Positions 24,024 to 32,556 of a DNA stretch of 49,113 nucleotides are shown here, piece by piece; within the stretch, counting starts at the first letter, position 1; each line of letters starts with the position of its first letter. This DNA is from Carboxylicivirga fragile (GTDB lineage: Bacteria > Bacteroidota > Bacteroidia > Bacteroidales > Marinilabiliaceae): positions 1 through 49,113 of the forward strand of contig JAFMVD010000045.1 in the NCBI GenBank assembly GCA_025499625.1, written 5' to 3'. The notes under the pieces are model-generated. The model searched no databases. It had not been told where the DNA came from and saw only the letters and a list, made by a program, of their open reading frames with translations. The translations under genes were made by a program, and so were the position numbers.

Positions 24024-26123
24024 TTAACTAATTAAACTCCAATTCATTTTTTCCCTTGAAAGCTTGGTAAGTTGTTTTATAAAGAGGTGGTTTTCGTCCT
24101 TTTCGAGATGTGGATCTTCCGCGAGTATTGCTTCCACAACCTGACGAGCGAATTGTAAAATTTGACCATCCTTGCCTAAATTGGCAATTTTTAAATTAAA
24201 AGGTAAGCCCGATTGTTGGGTGCCCTCTAAATCACCTGGTCCACGAAGCTTTAAATCCGCTTCGGCAATTTCAAAGCCATCCGTTGAACTGGTCATTATA
24301 TTCATTCGTTTACGCGTGTCTTCTGATAGTTTGTAGCTGGTCATTAATATACAAAAGCTTTGGTCTGCTCCTCGACCAACGCGCCCTCTTAGCTGATGCA
24401 GTTGAGAGAGTCCAAAGCGTTCGGCACTTTCTATAACCATTACGGATGCATTGGGCACATTAACGCCTACTTCGATAACTGTTGTTGAAACCAAGATGTG
24501 CGAACGTCCTGATGAGAACTCTTGCATGGCTTCATCTTTCTCTTTTGGCTTCATCTTGCCATGCACCATTCCTACTTTATGATCAGAAAAGATGCGTTGC
24601 ATGTACTCAAAACCTTCCCCAAGGTTTTTAAAATCCAATTTTTCCGATTCTTCGATGAGTGGGTAGACCACATATACCTGTCGTCCTTTGTCCAATTCAC
24701 CTTTTATGAATTTATTGAGGTTATTTCGACGGTTATGAAAGTAATGGGCTGTTTCTATTGGTTTACGTCCCGGAGGTAGTTCATCAATAACAGAAACATC
24801 CAAATCGCCATAGATGGTCATTGCCAATGTTCGAGGGATTGGCGTTGCTGTCATTACTAATATATGCGGTGGGTTTGTGTTTTTACGCCATAATTTCGCT
24901 CGTTGAGCCACTCCAAAACGATGCTGCTCATCAACCACCACTAATCCCAGGTTCTTAAATTTTACGCGATCCTCTATTAGGGCATGTGTGCCTATCAGTA
25001 TCTGTAGTTTCCCGGATTGCAGGTCTTCATCTATTCGCTGACGCTCCTTTTTCTTTGTCGATCCGGTTAATAAAGCACATTCTACATTTAATCCTTCCAG
25101 CATTTCGCTTATGGTTTCAAAATGCTGCGAGGCTAATATTTCGGTGGGCGCCATTAAACATGCCTGAAAATCATTATCCAAAGCGATAAGCATAACCATT
25201 AAGGCCACAAGTGTTTTTCCCGAGCCTACATCGCCTTGAAGCAAGCGGTTCATTTGTTTGCCCGAACCCATATCGCGGCGTATTTCTTTGATCACGCGTT
25301 TTTGAGCGCCTGTTAGTTCAAAGGGCAACTTTTGCTCATAAAATGAAAGTAGATAATTGCCAACCGTTTTGAAGTTGTGCCCAACAATTGATTTGTTACG
25401 TTGGTTACGTTGCTTCAATATATTCATTTGTATATAAAACAGCTCTTCAAATTTTAGTCTGAATTGCGCTTTCTCTAAAATTTCTGCATTTAGCGGAAAG
25501 TGGATTGTTTTGAGTGCTTCGTGCAGTTGAAGCAGCTTGTATCTCTGAATGATAAATGCCGGAAGGGTTTCTGGTATCTTTCCTTGAAATGAGAGAAAGA
25601 TATTTTGCTGCATTTTATGAATGGTTTTTGAATTCAAAAAACCACGTTTCATCTTTTCAGTTGTATTGTAAAAGGCTTGCAGAGCAGCTGCGATCTTCAC
25701 TTTACCATCATGCACCTTATCCATCTCAGGGTGTACAATGTTGAATTGTCCATTGAAGGAAGTCGGTTTGCCAAATACGATGTATTCAAAATCAGAGTTG
25801 AGATTATCTTTGACGTATTTGTGTCCTTTGAACCATACCAACTCAATAACACCGGTACCATCGGAGAACATCGCGCTTAGTCTACTTTGCCTGCCTTCTC
25901 CAATTGTTTTTAATGAGGTTAAACGACCTCTTACTTGTATGTAGGGGAGTTTAGCATTGATGTCTCGGATAGCATAGAATTTACTTCTGTCCACATATTT
26001 ATATGGGAAGTAATACAGTAAATCTTCATACGAAGCTATCTGTAATTCTTGCCTAAGCAGTTCAGCCCTTTTGGGACCAACGCCTGGTAAATAGGTTATA
26101 TTTTGAGCCGCTAACTCTGACAT
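24024..26123 (-). CDS. recG: ATP-dependent DNA helicase RecG
   Basis: A 699-residue superfamily-2 helicase that remodels stalled replication forks and branched DNA. The N-terminus has ITYLPGVGPKRAELL, then the OB-fold wedge domain (about 60-165). Helicase motifs: LLQGDVGSGKTLVAL (motif I), LMAPTEILASQH, GTHALIEDRVKF, VVDEQHRFGVAQR (motif II), VMTATPIPRTLAM (motif III), STTVIEVGVNVP and HQLRGRVGRG (motif VI). Length is standard. A -7 box TATTTTTG ends just four bases before the ATG, which would give a nearly leaderless mRNA. Confidence 0.96.
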   Translation of the reverse strand: MSELAAQNITYLPGVGPKRAELLRQELQIASYEDLLYYFPYKYVDRSKFYAIRDINAKLPYIQVRGRLTSLKTIGEGRQSRLSAMFSDGTGVIELVWFKGHKYVKDNLNSDFEYIVFGKPTSFNGQFNIVHPEMDKVHDGKVKIAAALQAFYNTTEKMKRGFLNSKTIHKMQQNIFLSFQGKIPETLPAFIIQRYKLLQLHEALKTIHFPLNAEILEKAQFRLKFEELFYIQMNILKQRNQRNKSIVGHNFKTVGNYLLSFYEQKLPFELTGAQKRVIKEIRRDMGSGKQMNRLLQGDVGSGKTLVALMVMLIALDNDFQACLMAPTEILASQHFETISEMLEGLNVECALLTGSTKKKERQRIDEDLQSGKLQILIGTHALIEDRVKFKNLGLVVVDEQHRFGVAQRAKLWRKNTNPPHILVMTATPIPRTLAMTIYGDLDVSVIDELPPGRKPIETAHYFHNRRNNLNKFIKGELDKGRQVYVVYPLIEESEKLDFKNLGEGFEYMQRIFSDHKVGMVHGKMKPKEKDEAMQEFSSGRSHILVSTTVIEVGVNVPNASVMVIESAERFGLSQLHQLRGRVGRGADQSFCILMTSYKLSEDTRKRMNIMTSSTDGFEIAEADLKLRGPGDLEGTQQSGLPFNLKIANLGKDGQILQFARQVVEAILAEDPHLEKDENHLFIKQLTKLSREKMNWSLIS

Positions 26124-26127
26124 GAGG

Positions 26128-26135
26128 CAAAAATA
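26128..26135 (-). promoter_or_regulatory. -7 promoter element of recG, adjacent to the start codon
   Basis: TATTTTTG (exact TAnnTTTG) on the minus strand, separated from the recG ATG (26123) by only CCTC. It directly follows the T-tract of the upstream gene's terminator, so the terminator hairpin occupies the -33 region. Transcription would start at or within a base or two of the ATG. Confidence 0.5.
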
Positions 26136-26166
26136 TAAAAAAAGTGGGTGTCGTAAACACCCACTT
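26136..26166 (-). terminator. Rho-independent terminator of the HAD phosphatase gene
   Basis: A perfect 10-bp stem, AAGTGGGTGT (26142-26151) with ACACCCACTT (26157-26166) and a 5-base loop, followed on the minus strand by TTTTT. It lies 28 bases after the HAD stop. Confidence 0.88.
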
Positions 26167-26194
26167 ACAATATTAGAAGAATTTGTTTTCTAAG

Positions 26195-27187
26195 TTAGTT
26201 TGGAAAGATTTTATTAAAGTCATTTTTCATACTGGCTACATGCCAACCTTTCTCCGGAGCATCATTTACTGCTTTCTCAGTTCCGTGCATGTAGTTGTAT
26301 TCACGTTCATCATCATCATGATTCACCAATATAGCCATTGATGGCCCATCCCCAGATAAGGTGTATTCCATCATTTCATAATCACCATCACTATTGCCTG
26401 CTGCAAAAATTGGCTTTTTACCAATGTGTAATTCAATGTTTGTTGGTTTGATGTGTTTATCATTGGCCGATTGTACCATTTCAGTTCTAACCAACTTGGA
26501 CTCATTGTTATATTTTAATACAACACTACTTCCAATTACATTTTCCACAGGAATGTTGTAGATTTCCTCTGATACAGTTCTTACGAAAGTGATTTCTCCA
26601 CCTGTTACAATATATACTTTAAAGTCATTATCCTGAAGATAATGTACCAGCTCAATCATGGGTTGGTATACCATCTCTTTAAAAGGACGATTGAATTTAG
26701 GATGATTGGAATGGGTAAGGAATTTATATACTGACTTTTTATATTCATCCTCCAATTGATTCTCATGAGCGGCAAACAATTGATGTATTAATTCAAAGGT
26801 GCTGTACTCTTTCATGATTGCCAGGTCTCCTTCGGCTAATCCCTTGTATAGCTTATTTTCTAACATGGAAGGATTGTTTTTAACAGCTTCCTTTATGTAC
26901 GAAATTTCGTATTCTACAGGTATATACAAAGGCTTTTCGTTCCAAAGTGTACCATCGTTATCAAATACGGCAATTCTATCTTTGATAGGCACGAAGTCTG
27001 GTGAATTACTATCACTTACTTTAGACACAAAGTTCAGAATATCTGATTTAACGCTCGAGTCATTGGTCCATGAAGGTAGAGCCTCATTTGCTTTGACAAT
27101 ACCTTGTTTTGATTCGACTTGACAAGCAAGTGTTAAAAAAGTAAGAAGAACAAGACCTGTTATGAGCTGAAAATATTTGAATTTCAT
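26195..27187 (-). CDS. HAD-superfamily phosphatase lipoprotein
   Basis: A 330-residue exported phosphatase related to the phosphoserine-phosphatase branch of HAD hydrolases. The ATG at 27187 gives a lipoprotein signal ending LTLAC (lipidated Cys about 22); the open frame to 27229 adds 14 residues that spoil it. HAD motifs: AVFDNDGTLWNE (nucleophile Asp and acid/base Asp), VYIVTGGE (motif II), a Lys in the central region, and AAGNSDGDYEMME (motif IV). HAD proteins of this kind are often encoded beside sulfatases, as here, suggesting periplasmic removal of phosphate or processing of sulfatase products. Substrate unknown. A long palindromic element separates it from the sulfatase. Confidence 0.88.
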   Translation of the reverse strand: MKFKYFQLITGLVLLTFLTLACQVESKQGIVKANEALPSWTNDSSVKSDILNFVSKVSDSNSPDFVPIKDRIAVFDNDGTLWNEKPLYIPVEYEISYIKEAVKNNPSMLENKLYKGLAEGDLAIMKEYSTFELIHQLFAAHENQLEDEYKKSVYKFLTHSNHPKFNRPFKEMVYQPMIELVHYLQDNDFKVYIVTGGEITFVRTVSEEIYNIPVENVIGSSVVLKYNNESKLVRTEMVQSANDKHIKPTNIELHIGKKPIFAAGNSDGDYEMMEYTLSGDGPSMAILVNHDDDEREYNYMHGTEKAVNDAPEKGWHVASMKNDFNKIFPN

Positions 27188-27209
27188 TTTCAAAAAGTGT
27201 TTTAAAAAA

Positions 27210-27344
27210 AAGAGGGTTCCCAAAAACATTAAAAGTACGCGTTCACTGAGCGGAGTCGAAGTGATTATTTAATGATAATCAATGTTTTTAAATTTTCATC
27301 TCGACTTCGCTCGATGACCGCGTTTAGTTTTTTGGCACCCTCTT
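27210..27344. repeat. 135-bp two-part palindromic element (REP/MITE-like)
   Basis: Outer arms 27210-27226 and 27328-27344 (AAGAGGGT and ACCCTCTT at the tips) and inner arms 27238-27263 and 27297-27322 (GAGCGGAGTCGAAGTG against CATCTCGACTTCGCTC) are both imperfect inverted repeats around one centre. GC-rich tips in an AT-rich gap suggest a structured RNA or a mobile REP-like unit. Similar GAGCGGAGTCGAA palindromes recur in Bacteroidota intergenic DNA, as I recall. Only one copy is in this window. Confidence 0.6.
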
Positions 27345-27364
27345 AAATTATGTTTCTAATTAAA

Positions 27365-28885
27365 CTATTGGCCAGGAGATGGTGCTGTTTGTAATTTCTG
27401 TAAGACTTTATCAATCCCTAGCGATGAACCTTGAACCGGTGGAAATTCAACAAATGTTTGTAAGAATTCGCCTGTTATTTGTTGAGCAGGAACAAAAGTC
27501 CACATGTTATCAGCAAACCAACGGATATACATGGCTGATTCTTTCCAAGCTGTTTCGTATGGATCGGCTCTTAGGTTAATTAAAATTGGCCACGCTGGTT
27601 GCTTTCTGTAAGCAGTATTAATAGCTCCTTCAAGTATGGTGAAATGTAATTTCCAATCGTCGTAGCGAATAGCATTTAAGTTTCCTCCTTGATCGAAATA
27701 GAAAATCTCATGGCGAGGTGATTTCTCAACTTCTCCTTTAAAATGAGGCATCAGATTATAACCATCGAGATGCACTTTGAAGTTTTTGTCACCCGCTTTA
27801 TAACCCTTTAGTAGTTTTTCTTTAACGTCAGGTACACCTGCTGCAGCCATAATGGTAGGCATCATGTCTTCATGAGAGAAAATCCCATTCGAAACGGTTC
27901 CAGGTTCAATAACACCAGGCCATTTGATAATAGCTGGCACTCTGAACCCACCTTCCCAGGTTGTTCCTTTTTCACCGTAGAAAGGCGTTGTTCCGCCATC
28001 AGGCCAGGTAAATTTCTCGGCGCCATTATCCGTAGAATACATGATCATGGTGTTATCTACAATGCCTAGCTCCTCCAGTTTGTCGAGTACGCGTCCAATT
28101 TGGCCATCGTGCTCAACCATTCCATCAGGGTATAGACCAATGCCCGTTACACCTTCTGATTCAGGCTTAAGTCGAGTCCATACATGCATACGTGTGGCAC
28201 TTAGCCAGACAAAGAATGGCTTACCTTCGGCGTGCGCTTTTTCAATAAACTCAATGGCTGCATCAGTAAACTCGTCATCTGCCGTTTCCATTCGCTTACG
28301 TGTCATTGGACCCGTATCTTTTATTGGTCCATCAGATGTTGAGCGAATAACGCCTCGAGGCCCATATTTTTCATGAAAAGCCGGATCTTTAGGATAATAA
28401 TAAGTTTCAGGCTCTTCTTCTGCGTTCAAATGGTAAAGATTACCATAAAACTCATCAAATCCGTGATTGGTTGGTAAATGTTCATCCCGATCGCCTAAAT
28501 GGTTTTTTCCGAATTGACCTGAGGTATAACCTAAGGGTCTTAGTAGCTCAGCTATTGTTGGTTGGTTTTCTTTTATACCTTGAGCTGAACCAGGCATTCC
28601 TATGGTTAAAAGTCCTGTGCGGAAAGGATGTTGACCTAGTATGAATGCAGCTCTACCTGCAGTACAAGACTGTTGTGCATACCAATCGGTAAACATGGCA
28701 CCTTCTTCTGCTAGTTTATCGAGGTTAGGCGTTTTATAGCCCATTATTCCATGGTTGTAGCAACTAATGTTGGCCCATCCAATATCATCACCCCAGATAA
28801 CTAGGATATTAGGTTTTTTGTCTTTTTGAGCGCTTAGTGCCACGCACATTGCCAGTACAAGGCTTAACGAAAATAGCTTTTTCAT
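27365..28885 (-). CDS. Secreted arylsulfatase-type sulfatase (Cys-type)
   Basis: A 506-residue sulfatase with a signal peptide (about 1-19, ending ALSAQ). Family S1 motifs: KPNILVIWGDDIGWANIS (metal-binding Asp pair), SCTAGRAAFILGQHP where Cys74 in C-x-A-x-R is the residue converted to formylglycine, GKNHLGD, and STDNGAEKFTWPDGG near the middle with the second metal Asp-Asn. The Cys-type motif needs a maturase (anSME or FGE), not encoded in the window. Likely removes sulfate from algal or host polysaccharides or small sulfate esters in the periplasm or outside. Next to an AraC regulator and a HAD phosphatase. Substrate class cannot be read. Confidence 0.93.
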   Translation of the reverse strand: MKKLFSLSLVLAMCVALSAQKDKKPNILVIWGDDIGWANISCYNHGIMGYKTPNLDKLAEEGAMFTDWYAQQSCTAGRAAFILGQHPFRTGLLTIGMPGSAQGIKENQPTIAELLRPLGYTSGQFGKNHLGDRDEHLPTNHGFDEFYGNLYHLNAEEEPETYYYPKDPAFHEKYGPRGVIRSTSDGPIKDTGPMTRKRMETADDEFTDAAIEFIEKAHAEGKPFFVWLSATRMHVWTRLKPESEGVTGIGLYPDGMVEHDGQIGRVLDKLEELGIVDNTMIMYSTDNGAEKFTWPDGGTTPFYGEKGTTWEGGFRVPAIIKWPGVIEPGTVSNGIFSHEDMMPTIMAAAGVPDVKEKLLKGYKAGDKNFKVHLDGYNLMPHFKGEVEKSPRHEIFYFDQGGNLNAIRYDDWKLHFTILEGAINTAYRKQPAWPILINLRADPYETAWKESAMYIRWFADNMWTFVPAQQITGEFLQTFVEFPPVQGSSLGIDKVLQKLQTAPSPGQ

Positions 28886-29061
28886 GTTAAAAGTTTTAAT
28901 AAAGTAATTATTAGGCGTTTTGTGTTTATCTGTTTGATAATGTAACCATGAATTGAATTTCCATATTAATTACAAGAAAGTCAAATATGTAATAACGCTA
29001 ATATAACTTTTAAAAGCCATTTTTGTTTAGCTTTTAGTGTAAATAATTTTACAATGTTTGA
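28886..29061. other. Intergenic region upstream of the sulfatase
   Basis: 176 AT-rich bases between the small ORF stop and the sulfatase start. AAAAGC (minus strand) and GCTTTT about 29013-29036 could form a weak hairpin. No exact promoter box and no convincing ORF were found. Confidence 0.4.
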
Positions 29062-29190
29062 TTAGTCCTCATCAAAGAAATCGATGATTTCGATGATTGA
29101 AATGTCATTTGGAGGACTGAAGGAATAAACGGTCTCATCCACATCGTTAAGCGGACTGATAATGAGTAATAAAAAAAGAAGATGTACCAT
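29062..29190 (-). CDS. Unannotated 42-residue small protein
   Basis: Reading from ATG 29190 to TAA 29062 gives 42 residues: a hydrophobic start (MVHLLFLLLIISPLND), a Ser/Pro middle (VYSFSPPND) and an Ile/Asp-rich acidic end (IIEIIDFFDED). An exact -7 box TACTTTTG (29223-29216) lies 25 bases upstream, so it appears to have its own promoter. The pattern suggests a small membrane or secreted peptide. I recognise no family. It lies between the AraC regulator and the sulfatase on the same strand. Could be a chance frame, but the promoter and composition argue for a gene. Confidence 0.5.
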   Translation of the reverse strand: MVHLLFLLLIISPLNDVDETVYSFSPPNDISIIEIIDFFDED

Positions 29191-29215
29191 AATTCATGAT
29201 TTATAAGTTATACCT

Positions 29216-29223
29216 CAAAAGTA
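29216..29223 (-). promoter_or_regulatory. -7 promoter element upstream of the 42-residue ORF
   Basis: TACTTTTG, an exact TAnnTTTG on the minus strand, followed by GAGGTATAAC and then the ATG at 29190. The -33 region is a weak match. Confidence 0.5.
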
Positions 29224-29285
29224 TATGCTTAGCATCATGATTAATATCCATTTTAGCTCATTCGATGCTCTGATTCGCTCAGAGT

Positions 29286-30266
29286 TTAATTCAGCTTGTT
29301 CACATCCCGGGGTGAAATGCCTTTAATTTTTTTAAACATTTCGGAGAATTTAGATAGATTGCTATAGCCCATATCATATCCTACTTCAGATACAGAAAAG
29401 TTGCCGGATCTCAAGCGTCGAAAGGCTTCATCCATTTTTGCATTAGTATAAAATTGAGAAATGGAGCAATTAAACAAGGTTTTAAAGTCTCGCTTTAGTT
29501 TTGAAACACTTACACCATGTTTGTCTGCGAGCTGTTCAATGGTAATTCTTTCCTCAAAATTGGTGGATAATTCAAGCTTTATGCTTTGTAAGCGCTGGTA
29601 ATCTTCAGCATGTAAGCCATTTAAATCATCCGTGTTATTCAGATTTTCAAGATTACTTGCCAGTATCGTGAATGACTCAATTGCTCTTGATACGATTAAA
29701 GCCTTTCGGTGTTTGGTTTTTGTGTTATAGTGGATAATGTCCTTGAATAAGCGTTCACTCTCTTGCGAAAGCGTAGTGTGATAGGCAACGCCATTCTCTT
29801 CTTTAAATAGTGGATGGATACAGCTAAAAGCATCATGAAGAGTGGCAGCTTTGTGACTAATGTCAAATTTATATCCGATTATTTTAAGACTTGTGTTAGC
29901 TGGAATTTCAATTGTTATAGGAAAGAGGGCATCATAAAGGAAAACACCATTTTGGGTGCCGGATTGCATTTGTGCTGATTCCTGTTCAAAAGTTTGAAGG
30001 TATTCACCTTCTTTAATAACATTTAAATGAATCAGGTCAGGATTATTATCAGGTGTGCGATGTAAAACGATATTTTCGGGCGCATTTACACTTATCAACA
30101 TTATTTCAAAAGTATCAAATACAGATATTATTTCCGCGTAAATACGTAGGCGACCTCTTTCAACAAGTAACCTATTGTCCTCAATGTTACCACCATATAT
30201 TTTCTGTAGCTCAGTAACATAATTAATGGCTTTTCCTTCTTGAAAATGAATATGCTTGGTTTTCAT
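29286..30266 (-). CDS. AraC-family transcriptional regulator
   Basis: A 326-residue regulator. The C-terminal 100 residues form the two-HTH AraC domain: ITIEQLADKHGVSVSKLKRDFKTLF (first HTH) and FSVSEVGYDMGYSNLSKFSEMFKKI plus GISPRDVNK (second HTH with the family signature). The N-terminal part (about 1-200) is a cupin-like/effector region without a clear family match. The gene starts 47 bases after the TPR-LuxR regulator stop and may share its transcript. Likely targets are the nearby sulfatase and HAD genes, by position only. Confidence 0.92.
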   Translation of the reverse strand: MKTKHIHFQEGKAINYVTELQKIYGGNIEDNRLLVERGRLRIYAEIISVFDTFEIMLISVNAPENIVLHRTPDNNPDLIHLNVIKEGEYLQTFEQESAQMQSGTQNGVFLYDALFPITIEIPANTSLKIIGYKFDISHKAATLHDAFSCIHPLFKEENGVAYHTTLSQESERLFKDIIHYNTKTKHRKALIVSRAIESFTILASNLENLNNTDDLNGLHAEDYQRLQSIKLELSTNFEERITIEQLADKHGVSVSKLKRDFKTLFNCSISQFYTNAKMDEAFRRLRSGNFSVSEVGYDMGYSNLSKFSEMFKKIKGISPRDVNKLN

Positions 30267-30313
30267 TTAGTTTATCCTTCGTAGAGTTTTATCTTAGACC
30301 ATCTATAATTGAA

Positions 30314-31930
30314 TTAAAATTCAGCGAGGTAGGATATAAGGTTGGTATCTGTTCCGGTAAGATTTAGTTTCTTACGAAGACGAGCCCTGGCCACTTCAAT
30401 ACTTTTTGCATTTTGATGATTGATGGCTGCTATTTCCTTACTACTCATGTTCAAACGAAGGAAGGCACATAAGCGCTCTTCCGCAGGCGTTAAATCGGGG
30501 TGGGAGTCGCGCAAGTTGCCGTAGAAGTTTTTATGAACTTGTTGAAAACGCATCTCAAATTCGCCCCATACCTCTTTGTCTATTTCTGTTTGCAACTCAT
30601 AGATTATTGAGTTTATAGGGGTTTTGTTCTCTTCTTTAAGGTTTTCCTTAAGGTTTAATAATCTTTTCGCAACGTTATTGATTAATTCATTTTTTCGAAC
30701 TAGATACATTACATTGGTTGCCATTTCTTTGTTTCTGTAGTCAAGGTCAGCCTCTAGCGCATCTTTTTTTATGTTAATTCTTTTTTTCTGAAGTGTAATT
30801 ATCGAGATAATAAAAATGGCTATTAATACTATACTAAGTAAACCAATGAATAAAAGTGTGTTTCTAAATTTTGTTTTCTCTTGTTCGAGTTCATAGCCCT
30901 TTTCAATATTTTCAATTTTTTGTTGTGCTTCAAGGTTAGATATTTGCATTAAGCTTTGTTTGTTGAGCAAACTATCCGCAAATTGTTTGTGCAATGTAAA
31001 CTCCATAAGTGCTTTTTGATAGTCCTTTTTAGTGAGGTGTATTTGATGCAATGCCGCATGGTAAGTACTAGTTAATTCAAGCGATTGAAGTAGAGTTAAA
31101 AGAGGAGTTACAGTTTCAATCATTAACAATGCGCTATCTGGCTTATTAATTGCAAGATAGTATTCGGCCAGATTGTAATAGGATTTAACGACTCCTGTAT
31201 TATCATTAATACTAAGTCTTATATTAAGGCTTCTTTCTAAAAATTGCTTTGCAAGAGGATAATCATTAGTTTTTCTATAAATTTTACCAAGATTATTTAA
31301 TAGTTGACTCATGGTAATTGGATTATCATCCTCACTTGAAATTTCTAAAGCCTTTTTATAATATTGAATTGCCTTGCCATTGTCATTTTTAACTTCGTAA
31401 ACATTTCCAATGTTGTTATATATCTGCGTATGCAATTCATTGGTGTTAATTTTTTTGTCAAATGACTGATGGTACGAGTTGAATATTTCAAGTGCTTTAA
31501 AGTAATATTCGAGGGCTAGATTATACCTTTGGATTCGATCGTAATTGATGCCAATGTTATTATAAAAAGCAAATTCTTTATACCTATTGGGCGATTTATC
31601 TAAAAGTTTTAAGGCTTGGAAATAATACTCAATAGATTGTTCATAGCGTCCCATGAAAAGTTTAATATTACCCAATCTGTGCATGGATGATATTTGCATT
31701 TCGATATTTTTTTCTGCGAGGGATAACTCATATGAACGATGGGCAACTTCTAAAGCCTTTCCATAATCATTTAGGTAATAATTTTTAAAAAGCTCTTCAT
31801 AAGCCTTGTATTTTGCCGTGGAGCTTGTTGAATTTTCGATGACAATTTCCAAGCTGTCCACCAATACTTGATTCTGAGCAAAAGAAAAGAGCGAAATGCT
31901 TAGTAATATGTGTGTTGTGATTTTTCTCAA
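30314..31930 (-). CDS. Membrane TPR-LuxR transcriptional regulator
   Basis: A 538-residue one-component regulator. Signal peptide (about 1-18, ending FSFAQ), then about six tetratricopeptide repeats (about 35-330; for example YYFQALKLLDKSPNRYKEFA and IGNVYEVKNDNGKAIQYYKKAL), a membrane helix (about 355-378), a coiled coil, and a LuxR/GerE-type HTH (about 472-538; LTPAEERLCAFLRLNMSSKEIA). The architecture is common in Bacteroidota next to secreted-protein loci. The start is a TTG at 31930; no upstream ATG fits and the signal peptide begins there. Divergent to the protease/SusCD locus, it probably controls it through an extracytoplasmic protein contact. Confidence 0.88.
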   Translation of the reverse strand: MRKITTHILLSISLFSFAQNQVLVDSLEIVIENSTSSTAKYKAYEELFKNYYLNDYGKALEVAHRSYELSLAEKNIEMQISSMHRLGNIKLFMGRYEQSIEYYFQALKLLDKSPNRYKEFAFYNNIGINYDRIQRYNLALEYYFKALEIFNSYHQSFDKKINTNELHTQIYNNIGNVYEVKNDNGKAIQYYKKALEISSEDDNPITMSQLLNNLGKIYRKTNDYPLAKQFLERSLNIRLSINDNTGVVKSYYNLAEYYLAINKPDSALLMIETVTPLLTLLQSLELTSTYHAALHQIHLTKKDYQKALMEFTLHKQFADSLLNKQSLMQISNLEAQQKIENIEKGYELEQEKTKFRNTLLFIGLLSIVLIAIFIISIITLQKKRINIKKDALEADLDYRNKEMATNVMYLVRKNELINNVAKRLLNLKENLKEENKTPINSIIYELQTEIDKEVWGEFEMRFQQVHKNFYGNLRDSHPDLTPAEERLCAFLRLNMSSKEIAAINHQNAKSIEVARARLRKKLNLTGTDTNLISYLAEF

Positions 31931-32330
31931 AGTTGCAGATTTTCAATTTATACCAAATATACGTTAAACATCTTGTTCTGTTAATAAAAGTTAACTAAAA
32001 CTTCAAATATTGAATTAATCAGCCTGTTTTTTTGGCTTCAATATTTTCACAAATAGCAATGTTGTGTTAAAAATTGCACGATATAGCAAATGCAATATGT
32101 TCTTAAGTCCTGATTTTATATAGTATTACTTTAATAGGTGTTGTTTTGTAAATGTCCTAATGTTAAGGTGTAAAGTGACAGTAAAACAGATTTATAGCAT
32201 TGGCTTGTAAAGGTGGTGTTATGGAATGTTTACTGTGATATTTATAATAGCTATGGTATTGTTTTGAACTCCTATGCTCATGTTATTGCACTTTTTATGA
32301 CTTTCTCTTTTTCTTCCCGTTAATTAGCAA
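31931..32330. promoter_or_regulatory. 400-bp divergent intergenic region
   Basis: AT-rich gap between the TPR-LuxR regulator and the protease locus. On the minus strand TATATTTG (31961-31954) is an exact -7 box about 24 bases before the regulator's TTG start. On the plus strand the best candidates, TACTTTAA (about 32126) and TATTGTTTTG (about 32258), are imperfect. Short frames begin but stop within 10 codons. Presumed to hold the control sites of the locus. Confidence 0.5.
31954..31961 (-). promoter_or_regulatory. -7 promoter element of the TPR-LuxR regulator
   Basis: TATATTTG, exact TAnnTTTG, on the minus strand, 23 bases before the TTG start at 31930. The -33 region (TTAA) is weak. Confidence 0.6.
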
Positions 32331-32534
32331 ATGATTTCAGATACAGAAACATTAACCTATTCACAAAACCACGTGAAAATATCTTTTGGTATGACTAAGG
32401 AAAACGAAATCACGGATGAAGAATTAAAGGAGCTGATAAGAAAGAAAGAAGAAGAGAACCTTGCTTTTAAAAAGCTTTTAGAAAAAGTGAATCGTCTGTG
32501 GCAGGAAGAGAAAATGAAAAATATAAAGAAATAA
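32331..32534 (+). CDS. Small charged coiled-coil protein preceding the giant protease
   Basis: 67 residues if translation begins at the first ATG; a second in-frame ATG at 32391 gives a 47-residue form, MTKENEITDEELKELIRKK and onward, which is all helix-forming and rich in Lys and Glu (EELKELIRKKEEENLAFKKL), typical of a coiled coil. No signal peptide or known motif. It stops 22 bases before the protease ATG, so it is probably the first gene of that transcript. Function unknown; a regulatory or assembly partner is possible. The first 20 residues are less gene-like. Confidence 0.5.
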   Translation: MISDTETLTYSQNHVKISFGMTKENEITDEELKELIRKKEEENLAFKKLLEKVNRLWQEEKMKNIKK

Positions 32535-32556
32535 ATCAGTTTATAAAATCAACAAA

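Noticed and set aside
28041-28376. 111-codon plus-strand frame inside the sulfatase
   Set aside because: Antisense shadow with Ser/Pro-rich composition typical of a reversed frame.
29001-29036. 16-codon minus-strand frame upstream of the sulfatase
   Set aside because: Very short, no promoter or ribosome-binding signal and no small-protein composition.
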